Origin: Chelatococcus albus
Lineage (GTDB): Bacteria; Pseudomonadota; Alphaproteobacteria; Rhizobiales; Beijerinckiaceae
NCBI RefSeq assembly: GCF_030067675.1
Contig: NZ_JASJEV010000012.1
Span: forward strand, 33,345 to 97,344
Direction: 5' to 3'
Length of the DNA: 64,000 bases
Shown: positions 38,901 through 47,938 of the stretch, in pieces
How positions within the stretch are numbered: position 1 is the first letter of the stretch
How the letters are laid out: the number at the start of each line of letters is the position of its first letter
Position numbers and translations under genes: made by a program
The notes under the pieces: model-generated
Told to the model about the DNA's origin: nothing
What the model saw: only the letters and a program-made list of their open reading frames with translations
Database searches by the model: none

Positions 38901-40800
38901 GTCGACGCCGGTGACCGTGGCGGGAGTCGGCGACATGTCGGGCGACGTCTTCGGGAACGGCATGCTGCTGTCGCGGGCGTTGAAGCTCGTCGCCGCGTTC
39001 GACCATCGTGACATCTTCCTCGACCCCGATCCCGATCCGGCGACATCCTGGGCCGAGCGCAAGCGGCTCTTCGACTTGGCCCGCTCGAGCTGGCAGGACT
39101 ATGACAAGAGCCTCATCTCGGAGGGCGGCGGCGTCTTCTCGCGCACGGCGAAGTCCATTCCGCTGTCTGCGCCGGTGCGGGCGCTCCTCGGGCTCGACAA
39201 GGCCGAGGCGACGCCCCAGGAGGTGATGAACGCCATCCTCAAGGCGCCCGTCGACCTCCTGTGGTTCGGCGGCATCGGCACGTATATCCGCGCCTCCGAC
39301 GAGAGCGATGACCAGGTCGGCGACCGCGCCAACGACGCCATCCGCATCACCGGCGGCGAGGTACGCGCCAAGGTGGTGGGCGAGGGCGCCAATCTCGGCG
39401 CGACGCAGAAGGGCCGCATAGAGGCGGCCAAGCATGGCGTTCGTCTCAACACCGACGCCATCGACAACTCGGCGGGCGTCAACACATCCGACGTCGAGGT
39501 CAACATCAAGATCGCGCTGTCGACGCCGGAGCGGGACGGGCGTCTCTCGGAGGATGACCGCAACGCCCTCCTGGCCGAGATGACGGACGAGGTTGGCCGC
39601 CTCGTGCTGCGCAACAACTACCTGCAGACCCTCGCCCTCTCGCTCGCCGAGCGGCAGGGGGCGGGCGGCATCGGCTTCGCCAGGCGCCTCATGCAGGCGC
39701 TCGAGGCCGAGGGGCGGCTCGACCGGGCGGTGGAGTTCCTCCCCGACGACATCGAACTCTCCGCGCGGGAGCGGCGCGGCGAGGGGCTGACGCGGCCGGA
39801 ACTCGCGGTGCTCCTCGCCTACGCCAAGCTCGCCCTGCACGACGCGCTCATCGACAGCCCGGTGCCGGACGAGCCCTATCTTGCGCGCGAGCTCGCGCGC
39901 TACATGCCGGTGCCCGTGCGCGAGCGCTTTCCCGACGCAGTCGAGACGCATCGCCTGCGGCGCGAGATCATCGCCACCCAGCTCGCCAACGCCATCGTCA
40001 ACCGCGGCGGTCCGACGGTCGTCACGCGCCTCGTCGACCAGACGGGTACGGACGCGCCGACCATTGCGGCGGCCTATGCCGTGGCGCGCGATTCCTTCGG
40101 CCTCGTCGATATCAATGCGGCGATCGACGCGCTCGACGGGCGGATCAGGGGGCAGTCGCAGCTCAGGCTCTACGCGGAGCTTCAGGACCTCCTCCTGCAT
40201 CAGCTCGTCTGGTTCATCCGCGAGGTCGACTTCACCCGGCACAGCCTGGACGAGGTCGTGACGCGCTATGGAGAGGGCATCACCGCTGTGGAGGCGGTGC
40301 TCGACACGGTCCTCACCGCGGATGCGCGCGAGGGCCTTCGCCTGCGCGAGGAGGCGCTGGTCGGCGAAGGCGTGCCGGGCGAGCTCGCCCGCAAGCTCGC
40401 GCACCTGCCCGCGCTCGCCGAGGCGCCCGACATCGTGCTGGCGGCGCAGGTGACGGGGCGCTCGGTCGCGGACGTGGCGGCGACGCATTTCGCCGTCGAG
40501 GACGCGTTCAGACTGGGGGCACTGGCGGCCGCCGGGCGCGACATTCCGGTGACCGACCACTACGACCGGCTGGCGCTCGACAGGGCCGTCGACGGCCTCT
40601 CGGAGGCGCACCGCAAGCTCACTGCCGAGATCGTCGCGAGCGGCGGCCAGGGGGCCGAGGCGGTCGGGGCCTGGGCGGCCCGCCGTGGTGCGGAGGTGGC
40701 GCGCATTCGCGCCACCGTCGACGGCATCGCCGCCTCCGGCCTCACCCTGTCGAAGCTGACCGTGGCGGCGAGCCTTCTCGGCGATCTCGCAAGGGGCTGA
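35965..40800 (+). CDS. gdhZ: Large NAD-specific glutamate dehydrogenase (180-kDa type)
   Basis: A 1611-residue protein of the bacterial NAD-GDH family, known from Streptomyces, Pseudomonas and Caulobacter. Long ACT-like N-terminal regulatory regions run to about residue 700. The catalytic core begins near 815 with [20 protein letters not shown], then [28 protein letters not shown] and [12 protein letters not shown]. It oxidises glutamate to 2-oxoglutarate and ammonium, chiefly for catabolism. The ATG at 35965 follows GGAGGAAGGCG. In the divergent gap upstream, an ACACGTGT palindrome lies at 35889-35896. A 1754-residue antisense frame is an artefact. Confidence 0.96.
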   Translation: [1611 protein letters not shown]

Positions 40801-40806
40801 GGCGAC

Positions 40807-41475
40807 GTGACGGCGAGCGGCCAGGCGAACGATGGGGGCGGGGCACCGCAGTTCGATGCGGCTTTCCGCGCTTTGCTCGCCGAGCTTGTCGCCTGGCGGC
40901 GCGATGTGCGCCGCTTCAGCGGCGATCCCGTCGACAAGGGCGAGGTTCGCGCCCTGCTCGACCTTGCGATCCTGTCGCCCTCCGTCGGCAACAGCCAGCC
41001 CTGGCGCTTCGTCGCGGTGGAGGATGCCGGGCGGCGGGCAGCGATCGTTGCCGAATTCGAGCGTTGCAACGCCGAGGCGCTCGCGACCTACCACGGCGAG
41101 CGGGCGGCCGCCTACGCGCGCCTCAAGCTCGAGGGCCTGCGCGAGGCGCCTGTCCATCTCGCCGTCTTCTGCGACGAGGCGCCGGCGGCGGGACACGGCC
41201 TCGGGCGCCGCACCATGCCTGAAACCCTGCGCTATTCGGTCGTCATGGCGATCCACACGCTCTGGCTGTCCGCTCGCGCGCGGGGGCTCGGCATCGGCTG
41301 GGTGTCGATCCTCGATCCGGCGCATGTGAAGACCGCGCTCGCCGTTCCCGCGGCGTGGTCGTTCATCGCCTATCTGTGCCTCGGCCGCCCTGTCGAGGAG
41401 CACCGCGATCCCGAGCTCGTGCGGCACGGCTGGCAGGATCGCCTGCCGCTCGACGACGTCCTCTTCAGGCGCTGA
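40807..41475 (+). CDS. bluB: 5,6-dimethylbenzimidazole synthase BluB
   Basis: A 222-residue flavin-dependent nitroreductase-fold enzyme. Motifs are WRRDVRRFSGDPV, the FMN-contacting LSPSVGNSQPWRFV (about 57-70) and ARARGLGIGWVSILDP. BluB destroys its own FMNH2 with oxygen to make the lower ligand of vitamin B12. The start is GTG at 40807, 6 bases after the gdhZ stop, so the gene is probably read from the gdhZ transcript. Other B12 genes are not in the window. Confidence 0.9.
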   Translation: MTASGQANDGGGAPQFDAAFRALLAELVAWRRDVRRFSGDPVDKGEVRALLDLAILSPSVGNSQPWRFVAVEDAGRRAAIVAEFERCNAEALATYHGERAAAYARLKLEGLREAPVHLAVFCDEAPAAGHGLGRRTMPETLRYSVVMAIHTLWLSARARGLGIGWVSILDPAHVKTALAVPAAWSFIAYLCLGRPVEEHRDPELVRHGWQDRLPLDDVLFRR

Positions 41476-41492
41476 CGGCGGAGGAGCCCCCC

Positions 41493-42866
41493 TTGCACGA
41501 TCCCGCTTGCGCGAAGACCTATCCGCCGCGGCGCGCAGTGGTGGCATGGATCTTCTTCGACTGGGCGGCGCAACCCTTCTTCACCCTGGTCACCACCTTC
41601 ATCTTTGCGCCCTTCTTCGCCGCGGCGCTCACTCCGAACCCGGCCGAAGGACAGGCGCTGTGGGGCTACGCCACGGGGCTCGCGGGGCTCACCATCGCCG
41701 TCGCCTCCCCCGTGCTCGGTGCGATCGCGGACGTGGCGGGACCGAAGAAGCCCTGGATCGCCGCTTTCGGTGCCCTGCTCGTCGTCGGTTCGGCCGCCCT
41801 CTGGTGGGCGGCGCCGGGCAGGCCGCACGCGGTGCCGCTCGCGCTCGTCGCCTTCGCCGTGGGCACGATCGGGGCGGAGTTCGCCACCGTCTTCAACAAC
41901 GCCATGATGCCGCGGCTCGTGCCGCCGGAGCGCATCGGGCGCCTTTCCGGGGCCGGCTGGGCCATGGGCTATGTCGGCGGGCTCGTGTCGCTCGCGCTGA
42001 CGCTCGCCTTCCTCGCCGCCGACCCCGCGACGGGGAAGACGCTCCTCGGACTCTCGCCCGCCTTCGGCCTCGATGCCGCCGCCCGCGAGGGAGACCGCTT
42101 CAGCGGGCCGCTGACCGCGCTGTGGTTCCTCGTCTTCGTCCTGCCGATGTTCCTTCTCGTGCCGGACGTGCCGCGCTCGCGCGTGCCGCTCGCCGCCGCG
42201 GCGCGGGCGGGCGTGGCCCAGCTCGCCGACACGGTGGCCCATGCCCGCCGGCACGGCATGATCGCGCGCTTCCTGATCGCCAACATGGTCTATCAGGACG
42301 GGCTCGTCGCGCTCTTCGCCTTCGGCGGCATCTATGCCGCGGGCGTCTTCGGCTGGGGCACGGTCGAGATCGGGATCTTCGGCATCCTCCTCACCGTCAC
42401 GGGGACGATCGGCGCCTTCGCCGGCGGGCGGCTCGACGACCTGATCGGCGGCAAGCGCGTCGTCATGGGGGCGCTCGCGGTGCTGATCCTGTGCTGCTTC
42501 GGCATCCTGTCGCTCGCGCCAGGCCGCGTGTTCTTCGTCCTGGAGGCGTCACCTGCCCTGCCGGGCGACGGGCTCTATGCAAGCCTGCCCGAGAAGATCT
42601 ACCTCGCGCTCGGGCTCATCATCGGCCTCGTCGCCGGGCCCCTGCAGGCGGCGTCGCGCAGCCTCCTCGTGCGGCTCGCGCCGGAGGATCAGGTCGGCCA
42701 GTTCTTCGGCCTCTTCGCGCTCTCGGGGAAGGTCACGTCCTTCCTCGGCCCGACGCTGGTGGCGGTCGCGACGCAGGCGAGCGGCTCGCAAAGCGCGGGG
42801 CTGGCCGTGCTCATCGGCTTCTTCGCCCTGGGTGGCGCCGTGCTCGCCGGGGTGCGGCAGCCGTAG
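41493..42866 (+). CDS. UMF1/Atg22-like MFS transporter
   Basis: A 457-residue major facilitator with about 12 membrane helices. It has the UMF1-type start VVAWIFFDWAAQPFFTLVTTFIFAPFFA, then the APVLGAIADVAGPKK-like loop (SPVLGAIADVAGPKKPW) and the late QAASRSLLVRLAPEDQVGQFFGLFAL stretch. The yeast relative Atg22 releases amino acids from the vacuole; the bacterial substrate is unknown. TTG 41493 is the start, with GGAGGAG 6 bases upstream; the longer open frame shadows bluB. It is the last gene of a gdhZ-bluB-MFS unit. Confidence 0.87.
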   Translation: MHDPACAKTYPPRRAVVAWIFFDWAAQPFFTLVTTFIFAPFFAAALTPNPAEGQALWGYATGLAGLTIAVASPVLGAIADVAGPKKPWIAAFGALLVVGSAALWWAAPGRPHAVPLALVAFAVGTIGAEFATVFNNAMMPRLVPPERIGRLSGAGWAMGYVGGLVSLALTLAFLAADPATGKTLLGLSPAFGLDAAAREGDRFSGPLTALWFLVFVLPMFLLVPDVPRSRVPLAAAARAGVAQLADTVAHARRHGMIARFLIANMVYQDGLVALFAFGGIYAAGVFGWGTVEIGIFGILLTVTGTIGAFAGGRLDDLIGGKRVVMGALAVLILCCFGILSLAPGRVFFVLEASPALPGDGLYASLPEKIYLALGLIIGLVAGPLQAASRSLLVRLAPEDQVGQFFGLFALSGKVTSFLGPTLVAVATQASGSQSAGLAVLIGFFALGGAVLAGVRQP

Positions 42867-42963
42867 CCGGGTCCTTGCACAGGAGGGCGAGAGGGGGCGG
42901 CGACCTGCCCGGAAGCCCGCACACGCGCCGACGGCTCCGCGCCCGCTGAGCGGCCTCTCCCGT

Positions 42964-44556
42964 TCAGTGCCGGAAGTGGCGGTGGCCGGTGAAGACCATG
43001 GCGAGGCCGGCCTCGTCGGCGGCCTTGATGACCTCGTCGTCACGCATGGAGCCGCCCGGCTGAATTACGGCCGTTGCCCCGGCCTCGGCCGCGGCGAGCA
43101 ACCCGTCGGCGAAGGGAAAGAAGGCGTCGGAAGCGACGACCGAGCCCTTGGCGAGGGAGTGAGCGAGGCCCGCGGCCTTGGCAGCCTCGGCTGCCTTCCA
43201 GGCGGCGATGCGCGAGGAATCGACGCGGCTCATCTGGCCAGCACCAATGCCGACCGTCGCCCCGCCCTTGGCATAGACGATGGCGTTCGACTTCACGTGC
43301 TTGGCGACCCGGAAGGCGAATGTGAGGTCTGCGAGTTCCTGCGCGCTCGGCGCGCGCCTCGTGACGACCTTGAGCTCCATGTCGTCGACGACGGCATTGT
43401 CGCGACCTTGGGCAAGGAAACCGCCAGCGACTGTGCGCAGCATCAGGCCGGGGGCACGGGGGTCGGGCAGACCGCCGGTGACGAGCAGGCGCAGGTTCTT
43501 CTTGGCCGCCACGATCGCCGCCGCATCGTCGGTGGCGGCTGGGGCGATGATCACCTCGGTGAAGATCTCGACGATCTTCTTCGCCGCCTCGGCGTCGAGC
43601 GTGCGGTTGAGGGCGACGATGCCGCCGAAGGCCGAGACGGGGTCGCAGGCGAGCGCCTTCTCATAGGCTTCGACGAGCGTTTCGCCCTCGGCGACGCCGC
43701 AAGGATTGGCGTGCTTGACGATGACGACGGCTGCCGTGCGCGCCGGGTCGAACTCCGCCACGCATTCGAAGGCGGCGTCGGTGTCGTTGATGTTGTTGTA
43801 GGAGAGCTGCTTGCCCTGAAGCTGGCGGGCAGTCGCGACGCCGAACCGGTTCTCGGGCGTGCGGTAGAAGGCGGCCGCCTGGTGCGGGTTCTCGCCGTAG
43901 CGCATGGGCTCGGCGAGCACCCCGCCGAGGGCGCGGAAGGCGGGCGCGGTCTCGCACAGGGTCGCGGCGAACCAGTTGGAGATGGCTGCGTCGTAGGCTG
44001 CCGTGCGGGCATAGGCCTTCTGCGCCAGGCGCTTGCGCAGGGTGAGCGTGGTGGCGCCGTCGTTGCCGGCAAGGTCGGCGAGGACCGCTGCATAGTCCGA
44101 GGGCTCGACCACCACGGCGACGTCGGCATGGTTCTTGGCCGCGGCGCGGATCATGGCCGGGCCGCCGATGTCGATGTTCTCGATGCAGTCGTCGTAGGAT
44201 GCGCCCTTCGCCACCGTCGCCTCGAAGGGGTAGAGGCTGACGACGAGGAGGTCGATCGCCTCGATTCCGTGCGCGAGCATCGCTGCCTGATGCTCGGGGT
44301 TGGCGCGCACGGCGAGCAGGCCGCCGTGCACCTTCGGATGCAGGGTCTTCACCCGCCCGTCCATCATCTCGGGAAAGCCCGTGACCTCCGAGACGTCGAG
44401 GACGGGAAGGCCCGCGTCGGCGAGCGCCTTGCGCGTGCCGCCGGTGGAGACGAGGCTGACGCCGCGCTCGACGAGCGCCCGCGCGAAGTCGATGAGGCCG
44501 GTCTTGTCGGAGACGGAAAGAAGGGCGCGGTTGACGCGTTTCAGGTCGCTCGGCAT
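42964..44556 (-). CDS. purH: PurH: AICAR formyltransferase / IMP cyclohydrolase
   Basis: A 530-residue bifunctional enzyme for the last two steps of IMP synthesis. The N-terminal MGS-like domain (about 1-150) has [25 protein letters not shown] and [14 protein letters not shown]. The formyltransferase domain has [14 protein letters not shown], the catalytic VKHANPCG and [10 protein letters not shown]. It ends with the usual FTGHRHFRH. The ATG at 44556 gives [18 protein letters not shown]. It is the last gene of a minus-strand run from htpX, 135 bases after the heparinase-like gene. Confidence 0.97.
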   Translation of the reverse strand: MPSDLKRVNRALLSVSDKTGLIDFARALVERGVSLVSTGGTRKALADAGLPVLDVSEVTGFPEMMDGRVKTLHPKVHGGLLAVRANPEHQAAMLAHGIEAIDLLVVSLYPFEATVAKGASYDDCIENIDIGGPAMIRAAAKNHADVAVVVEPSDYAAVLADLAGNDGATTLTLRKRLAQKAYARTAAYDAAISNWFAATLCETAPAFRALGGVLAEPMRYGENPHQAAAFYRTPENRFGVATARQLQGKQLSYNNINDTDAAFECVAEFDPARTAAVVIVKHANPCGVAEGETLVEAYEKALACDPVSAFGGIVALNRTLDAEAAKKIVEIFTEVIIAPAATDDAAAIVAAKKNLRLLVTGGLPDPRAPGLMLRTVAGGFLAQGRDNAVVDDMELKVVTRRAPSAQELADLTFAFRVAKHVKSNAIVYAKGGATVGIGAGQMSRVDSSRIAAWKAAEAAKAAGLAHSLAKGSVVASDAFFPFADGLLAAAEAGATAVIQPGGSMRDDEVIKAADEAGLAMVFTGHRHFRH

Positions 44557-44691
44557 CGCGACGGAACCCTGTGTTTGGCTTGCGGCTGCCGCGGCCCGTC
44601 CGCAGGAGAGCGGGTCGCGTCCGGGAAGGCCCGCGCGATAGCACGAAACTGCTGCGCTGCACAAACGCCGGGGCGCCGGCAGCGCACGCAT

Positions 44692-46482
44692 TCAGAACAG
44701 GAGATGATCGTCCGCCGTCTCGTCACGGTTGCGCCCGGGGCGGGTGTCGTGCCGGCCGAGACGGCGGAAGCGCCAGCGCACCGTGTGCGTTGTCGCCGGG
44801 TCGACCGTCAGCACGATCTGCTCGGTGTGTCGGGTGCCGTCGGGAGCGGCGAAGAAGACGCTCTCCTCGAGCGTCGGTGCCACGTCGTCGGATTCGAAGC
44901 TCCAGGCCTCACCGTCGGGCAGCAGCAGCATGACGGAATGGCCGTTCTGCAGCCGGCTCGCCTTCACCGACGGATGCAGGTGAAAACGTACGCAGGCGGC
45001 AATCCCCGGTGGCACGGTGCCGACGACGACGAAGCCGTCCTCGCCGTCGAGCCGCTCGCCGCCTGGTTCCAGCCGCCACGAGCGCTCATGCAGGATGCCG
45101 AAGCGCGGCTCGTAACCATCGTGCCGGCCACGCAGCGTCTCGACGCCCTCCGCCGCCTCGCGCGCCGTATCGACTTTGCGCGGCCCGGAGAGGATCGGCG
45201 CGCCGATGAAGCGGCCGAGCTTCGCGTCGAAGGACACCGCATCGCCCGCACCGGCGAAGTGGCAGGAGGACGAATCGGCGATCGTCACCGTGGAATGAGC
45301 GGCGGTGGAGCGGGCGGCAAGCGTCGAGGCCGCGCTGCCGGCGCGTGGCGCGCCGCAGTTGACGACGATTCGGCTCGTCCCGGCCGACAGCTCGAAGGAC
45401 AGGCAGCCGGCGTGCGCCTCGCTGGAAAACACCGACGGCGGTGGCGGGCCGACATCGGCGATGACGAGGGTGTCGCCCGCCTGCAGGCGCTCGTAGCCGG
45501 AATGGGGCGCATGTTCGAGCGCCCGGGCGCGGACGTCGTCGTAGATGAGGAGCGTCGCCACGAGGTCGGGTGCCGTCACGCCCATGCCGTTGAAGAGCGC
45601 GAGCGACCCGTCGCCGTGGCGGAACAGGCGCAGCATGGGCATCATCCGGTCGATGGCGCCGAGGAGGGCGGCCGGCGGCTCCACGCCCCGCGCGGCATAG
45701 GCCTGGCGCAGCGGCAGGAGGTCGGTGAGGAGATCGACGACGAGGCGCGGATTGCGGCCGATGTGGCCGCCGTCGGGCAGGATCTGGCGCGCCAGTTCTT
45801 CGGCGAGGACGCGCGTCGCGAGCTTCAGCGTGCGGCCGAAGCCGTCGAGGCAGAGTCCCGCATAGGCGAGCGCAATGGCGGCGGCGAGGCGCTCCTCGCC
45901 GCGTGCGCCGCCGGCGAGCGCCCGCTGCAGCTGTGCCACGCCGCGTCCGAGCGCGCGCAGGAAGCGCTTGTAGAAGCCGTGGTCTGCCCCGTCGAGGACG
46001 AGGGGCGATTGGCTCAGGAAGGAGATGAGCCGCCGGGCGACGATGCGCGGCTCGGCGGCGATGCCCTTGCGATCGGCGCCCTGGGCGAGGAAATCGTCGA
46101 CCAGTGCGCGGGCGTTGGCGCGGGCGAGCGCCGAATCCGCGGCCCGCAGGTGGCGCAGCCAGACGAAGCCGTTGAGCGCCTCGGCCCAGGCGCGCGACGG
46201 CGGTTCGGCCTGGAAGGGCGAGCGTCCCTTGCTCGACACCACGCGGCCGCCGAAGGCGAAATAGCCGGCATAGATGTCGCCGGCGACCGTCGGGTCGCTG
46301 GTGCGCAGGTCCTGCGGGGCGATGAGCAGGCGTTCGGGCTGCTGGAAGCCGAAGGGCAGGAGAGCGCGCCCGGCGCGCAGCGCGTGGCGGCGCAGGCGCC
46401 GCGCGCCTTCGCCCAGCGCCAGCCCGTAGAGCCGCCAGCGATTGCCCAACCCGCCCACGACTGCGTCCGTCCTCCCGAAGCT
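44692..46482 (-). CDS. Heparinase II/III family protein
   Basis: A 596-residue protein with an alpha-helical (alpha/alpha-toroid) N-terminal half. Typical stretches are WAEALNGFVWLRHLRA and EELARQILPDGGHIGRNPRLVVDLL. The C-terminal heparinase II/III-like beta domain has HAGCLSFELSAGTSRIVVNCG and STAAHSTVTIADSSS. No signal peptide is visible, which is odd for a polysaccharide lyase; the substrate is unknown. Position between rsmB and purH is conserved in Hyphomicrobiales. ATG 46482 (MSFGRTDAVV) is chosen; GTG 46515 is an alternative. Confidence 0.85.
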   Translation of the reverse strand, partial: SFGRTDAVVGGLGNRWRLYGLALGEGARRLRRHALRAGRALLPFGFQQPERLLIAPQDLRTSDPTVAGDIYAGYFAFGGRVVSSKGRSPFQAEPPSRAWAEALNGFVWLRHLRAADSALARANARALVDDFLAQGADRKGIAAEPRIVARRLISFLSQSPLVLDGADHGFYKRFLRALGRGVAQLQRALAGGARGEERLAAAIALAYAGLCLDGFGRTLKLATRVLAEELARQILPDGGHIGRNPRLVVDLLTDLLPLRQAYAARGVEPPAALLGAIDRMMPMLRLFRHGDGSLALFNGMGVTAPDLVATLLIYDDVRARALEHAPHSGYERLQAGDTLVIADVGPPPPSVFSSEAHAGCLSFELSAGTSRIVVNCGAPRAGSAASTLAARSTAAHSTVTIADSSSCHFAGAGDAVSFDAKLGRFIGAPILSGPRKVDTAREAAEGVETLRGRHDGYEPRFGILHERSWRLEPGGERLDGEDGFVVVGTVPPGIAACVRFHLHPSVKASRLQNGHSVMLLLPDGEAWSFESDDVAPTLEESVFFAAPDGTRHTEQIVLTVDPATTHTVRWRFRRLGRHDTRPGRNRDETADDHLLF

Positions 46483-46558
46483 CATGGCCACGCCCGTTGC
46501 GTCGCTCGTCCCCACGACAGCTGTAGCGCGAGATGGTTAAGGTTTCGGTGCCGGTTGT

Positions 46559-47938
46559 TTACCAAACCCGGCGCAGGCGCGCGGCAAAGAAACCGTCGAG
46601 GCCGGCGAGCCGCGGCTCGGCGTGGGGCAGGTGGCACGGAAGCGTGCGCAACTCGCCGTGCAGCGTGATCGCCTCCGCGAGCCCGCCGATCTCCGCGGCG
46701 GTGACGGCCTGGCGCTCGAAGGCGGGCGTGCGCATGAGGAAGCTCTCGATCTGACGCTCGCCTTCCTCCGGCTCGAGGGAACAGGTGCAGTAGACGAGAC
46801 GCCCGCCCGGCCTGACGAGGCTTGCGGCCTTGTCGAGGAGCTTTGCCTGAAGCGTGGCGAGGGCTGTGATGTCGGCCTCCCGCTTCGTCCAGGCGACGTC
46901 GGGGTGGCGGCGGATGGTGCCCGTGGCTGAGCAGGGTGCATCGAGGAGCACGGCGTCGAAGGGCTCGCCGTCGAGCGCCAGCAGGTCGGCGGCGAGCGTC
47001 TCCACCGTCAGGCCCAGGCGCCGCATGTTGGCCTCGAGCCGGGCGAGGCGTTCGGGCGATCGGTCGACGGCGAGAACGCGGGCGGCGGCGGCGGCGAGCT
47101 GCGCCGTCTTGCCGCCGGGCGCGGCGCAGAGATCGGCAATCCTCTCGCCCGGTCGCGGCGAAAGAAGGCGGACTGGCAGGGCCGCGGCTGCGTCCTGCAC
47201 CCACCAGGCGCCTTCGGCGTAGCCCGGCAGCTCCGGGATGGGCCGGCGCTCGCGCAGGCGGATCGAGCCGGTCGGCAGGAGGAGGCCGCCGAGCCGCTCG
47301 GCCCAGGCGGAGGCATCGGCCTTCACCGTCACGTCGACGGCGGGCTCGCACGCATGGGCGGCGGCGATCGCCTGTGCGGCCGTCGCGCCATAGGCCGCGG
47401 CCCAGCGTTCGTAAAGCCAGCGGGGCGTATCTGCGGCGGACGCCGGCGTGCCGGGCATGGCCCTCGCGGTCGGATCGTCGGCGACGCGCCGCAGCACGGC
47501 GTTCACGAGCTTGGCATAGGGGAAGGCGCGGGCATCGGCCTTGGCGAGCTGCACGGAAAGATCGACGGCGGCATGGTCCGGCACGTCGAGGAGGAGGATC
47601 TGCGCCGCCCCGGCGACGAGGATCGCCTCCAGTGCACCGGCATTGCGCGGCAGCCCCTTGGCGAGGCGCGCTGCGAGTGTGGCGCGGATCGTGCCGAGAT
47701 GCCGGCAGGCTGCGGTGGCAACGGCGCGTGCCAGGGCCCTGTCGCGCTCCGGCAAGTCGGTGGCCGCGGCGAGCAGATGGTCGAGCGTCTCGTCGAGGGG
47801 GGCGTGGCGCTGCAGCACGGCAGCCAGCGCCTCGACGGCGATGCGGCGCGCGACAAGGCCCGGCGGATCGGCCGGGCGGCGCGCTGCCTTTGGCCGTGCG
47901 CGCCGGGGAGGTGGCTGCGTGTTCAGGATCAGCCCCAC
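46559..47938 (-). CDS. rsmB: RsmB-type 16S rRNA cytosine-C5 methyltransferase
   Basis: A 459-residue protein: a NusB-like RNA-binding domain (about 25-150, [18 protein letters not shown]) and a SAM methyltransferase domain with [15 protein letters not shown], the [15 protein letters not shown] motif IV cysteine and the [12 protein letters not shown] motif VI cysteine. It methylates C967 of 16S rRNA. The start is taken as GTG 47938, which overlaps the htpX stop by 10 bases; the longer open frame upstream is a shadow of htpX. The first 20 residues are proline/arginine-rich and not conserved. Confidence 0.92.
   Translation of the reverse strand: MGLILNTQPPPRRARPKAARRPADPPGLVARRIAVEALAAVLQRHAPLDETLDHLLAAATDLPERDRALARAVATAACRHLGTIRATLAARLAKGLPRNAGALEAILVAGAAQILLLDVPDHAAVDLSVQLAKADARAFPYAKLVNAVLRRVADDPTARAMPGTPASAADTPRWLYERWAAAYGATAAQAIAAAHACEPAVDVTVKADASAWAERLGGLLLPTGSIRLRERRPIPELPGYAEGAWWVQDAAAALPVRLLSPRPGERIADLCAAPGGKTAQLAAAAARVLAVDRSPERLARLEANMRRLGLTVETLAADLLALDGEPFDAVLLDAPCSATGTIRRHPDVAWTKREADITALATLQAKLLDKAASLVRPGGRLVYCTCSLEPEEGERQIESFLMRTPAFERQAVTAAEIGGLAEAITLHGELRTLPCHLPHAEPRLAGLDGFFAARLRRVW

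Noticed and set aside
36283..41547. A 1754-residue open frame on the minus strand over gdhZ and bluB
   Set aside because: Striking in length, but it spans two recognised genes, has a composition dominated by Arg, Glu, His, Ala and Gly, and shows no domain. It is a codon-bias artefact.
42577..46668. A 1363-residue plus-strand open frame over purH and the heparinase gene
   Set aside because: It crosses several genes of known function on the other strand and has low-complexity content with no recognisable domain.
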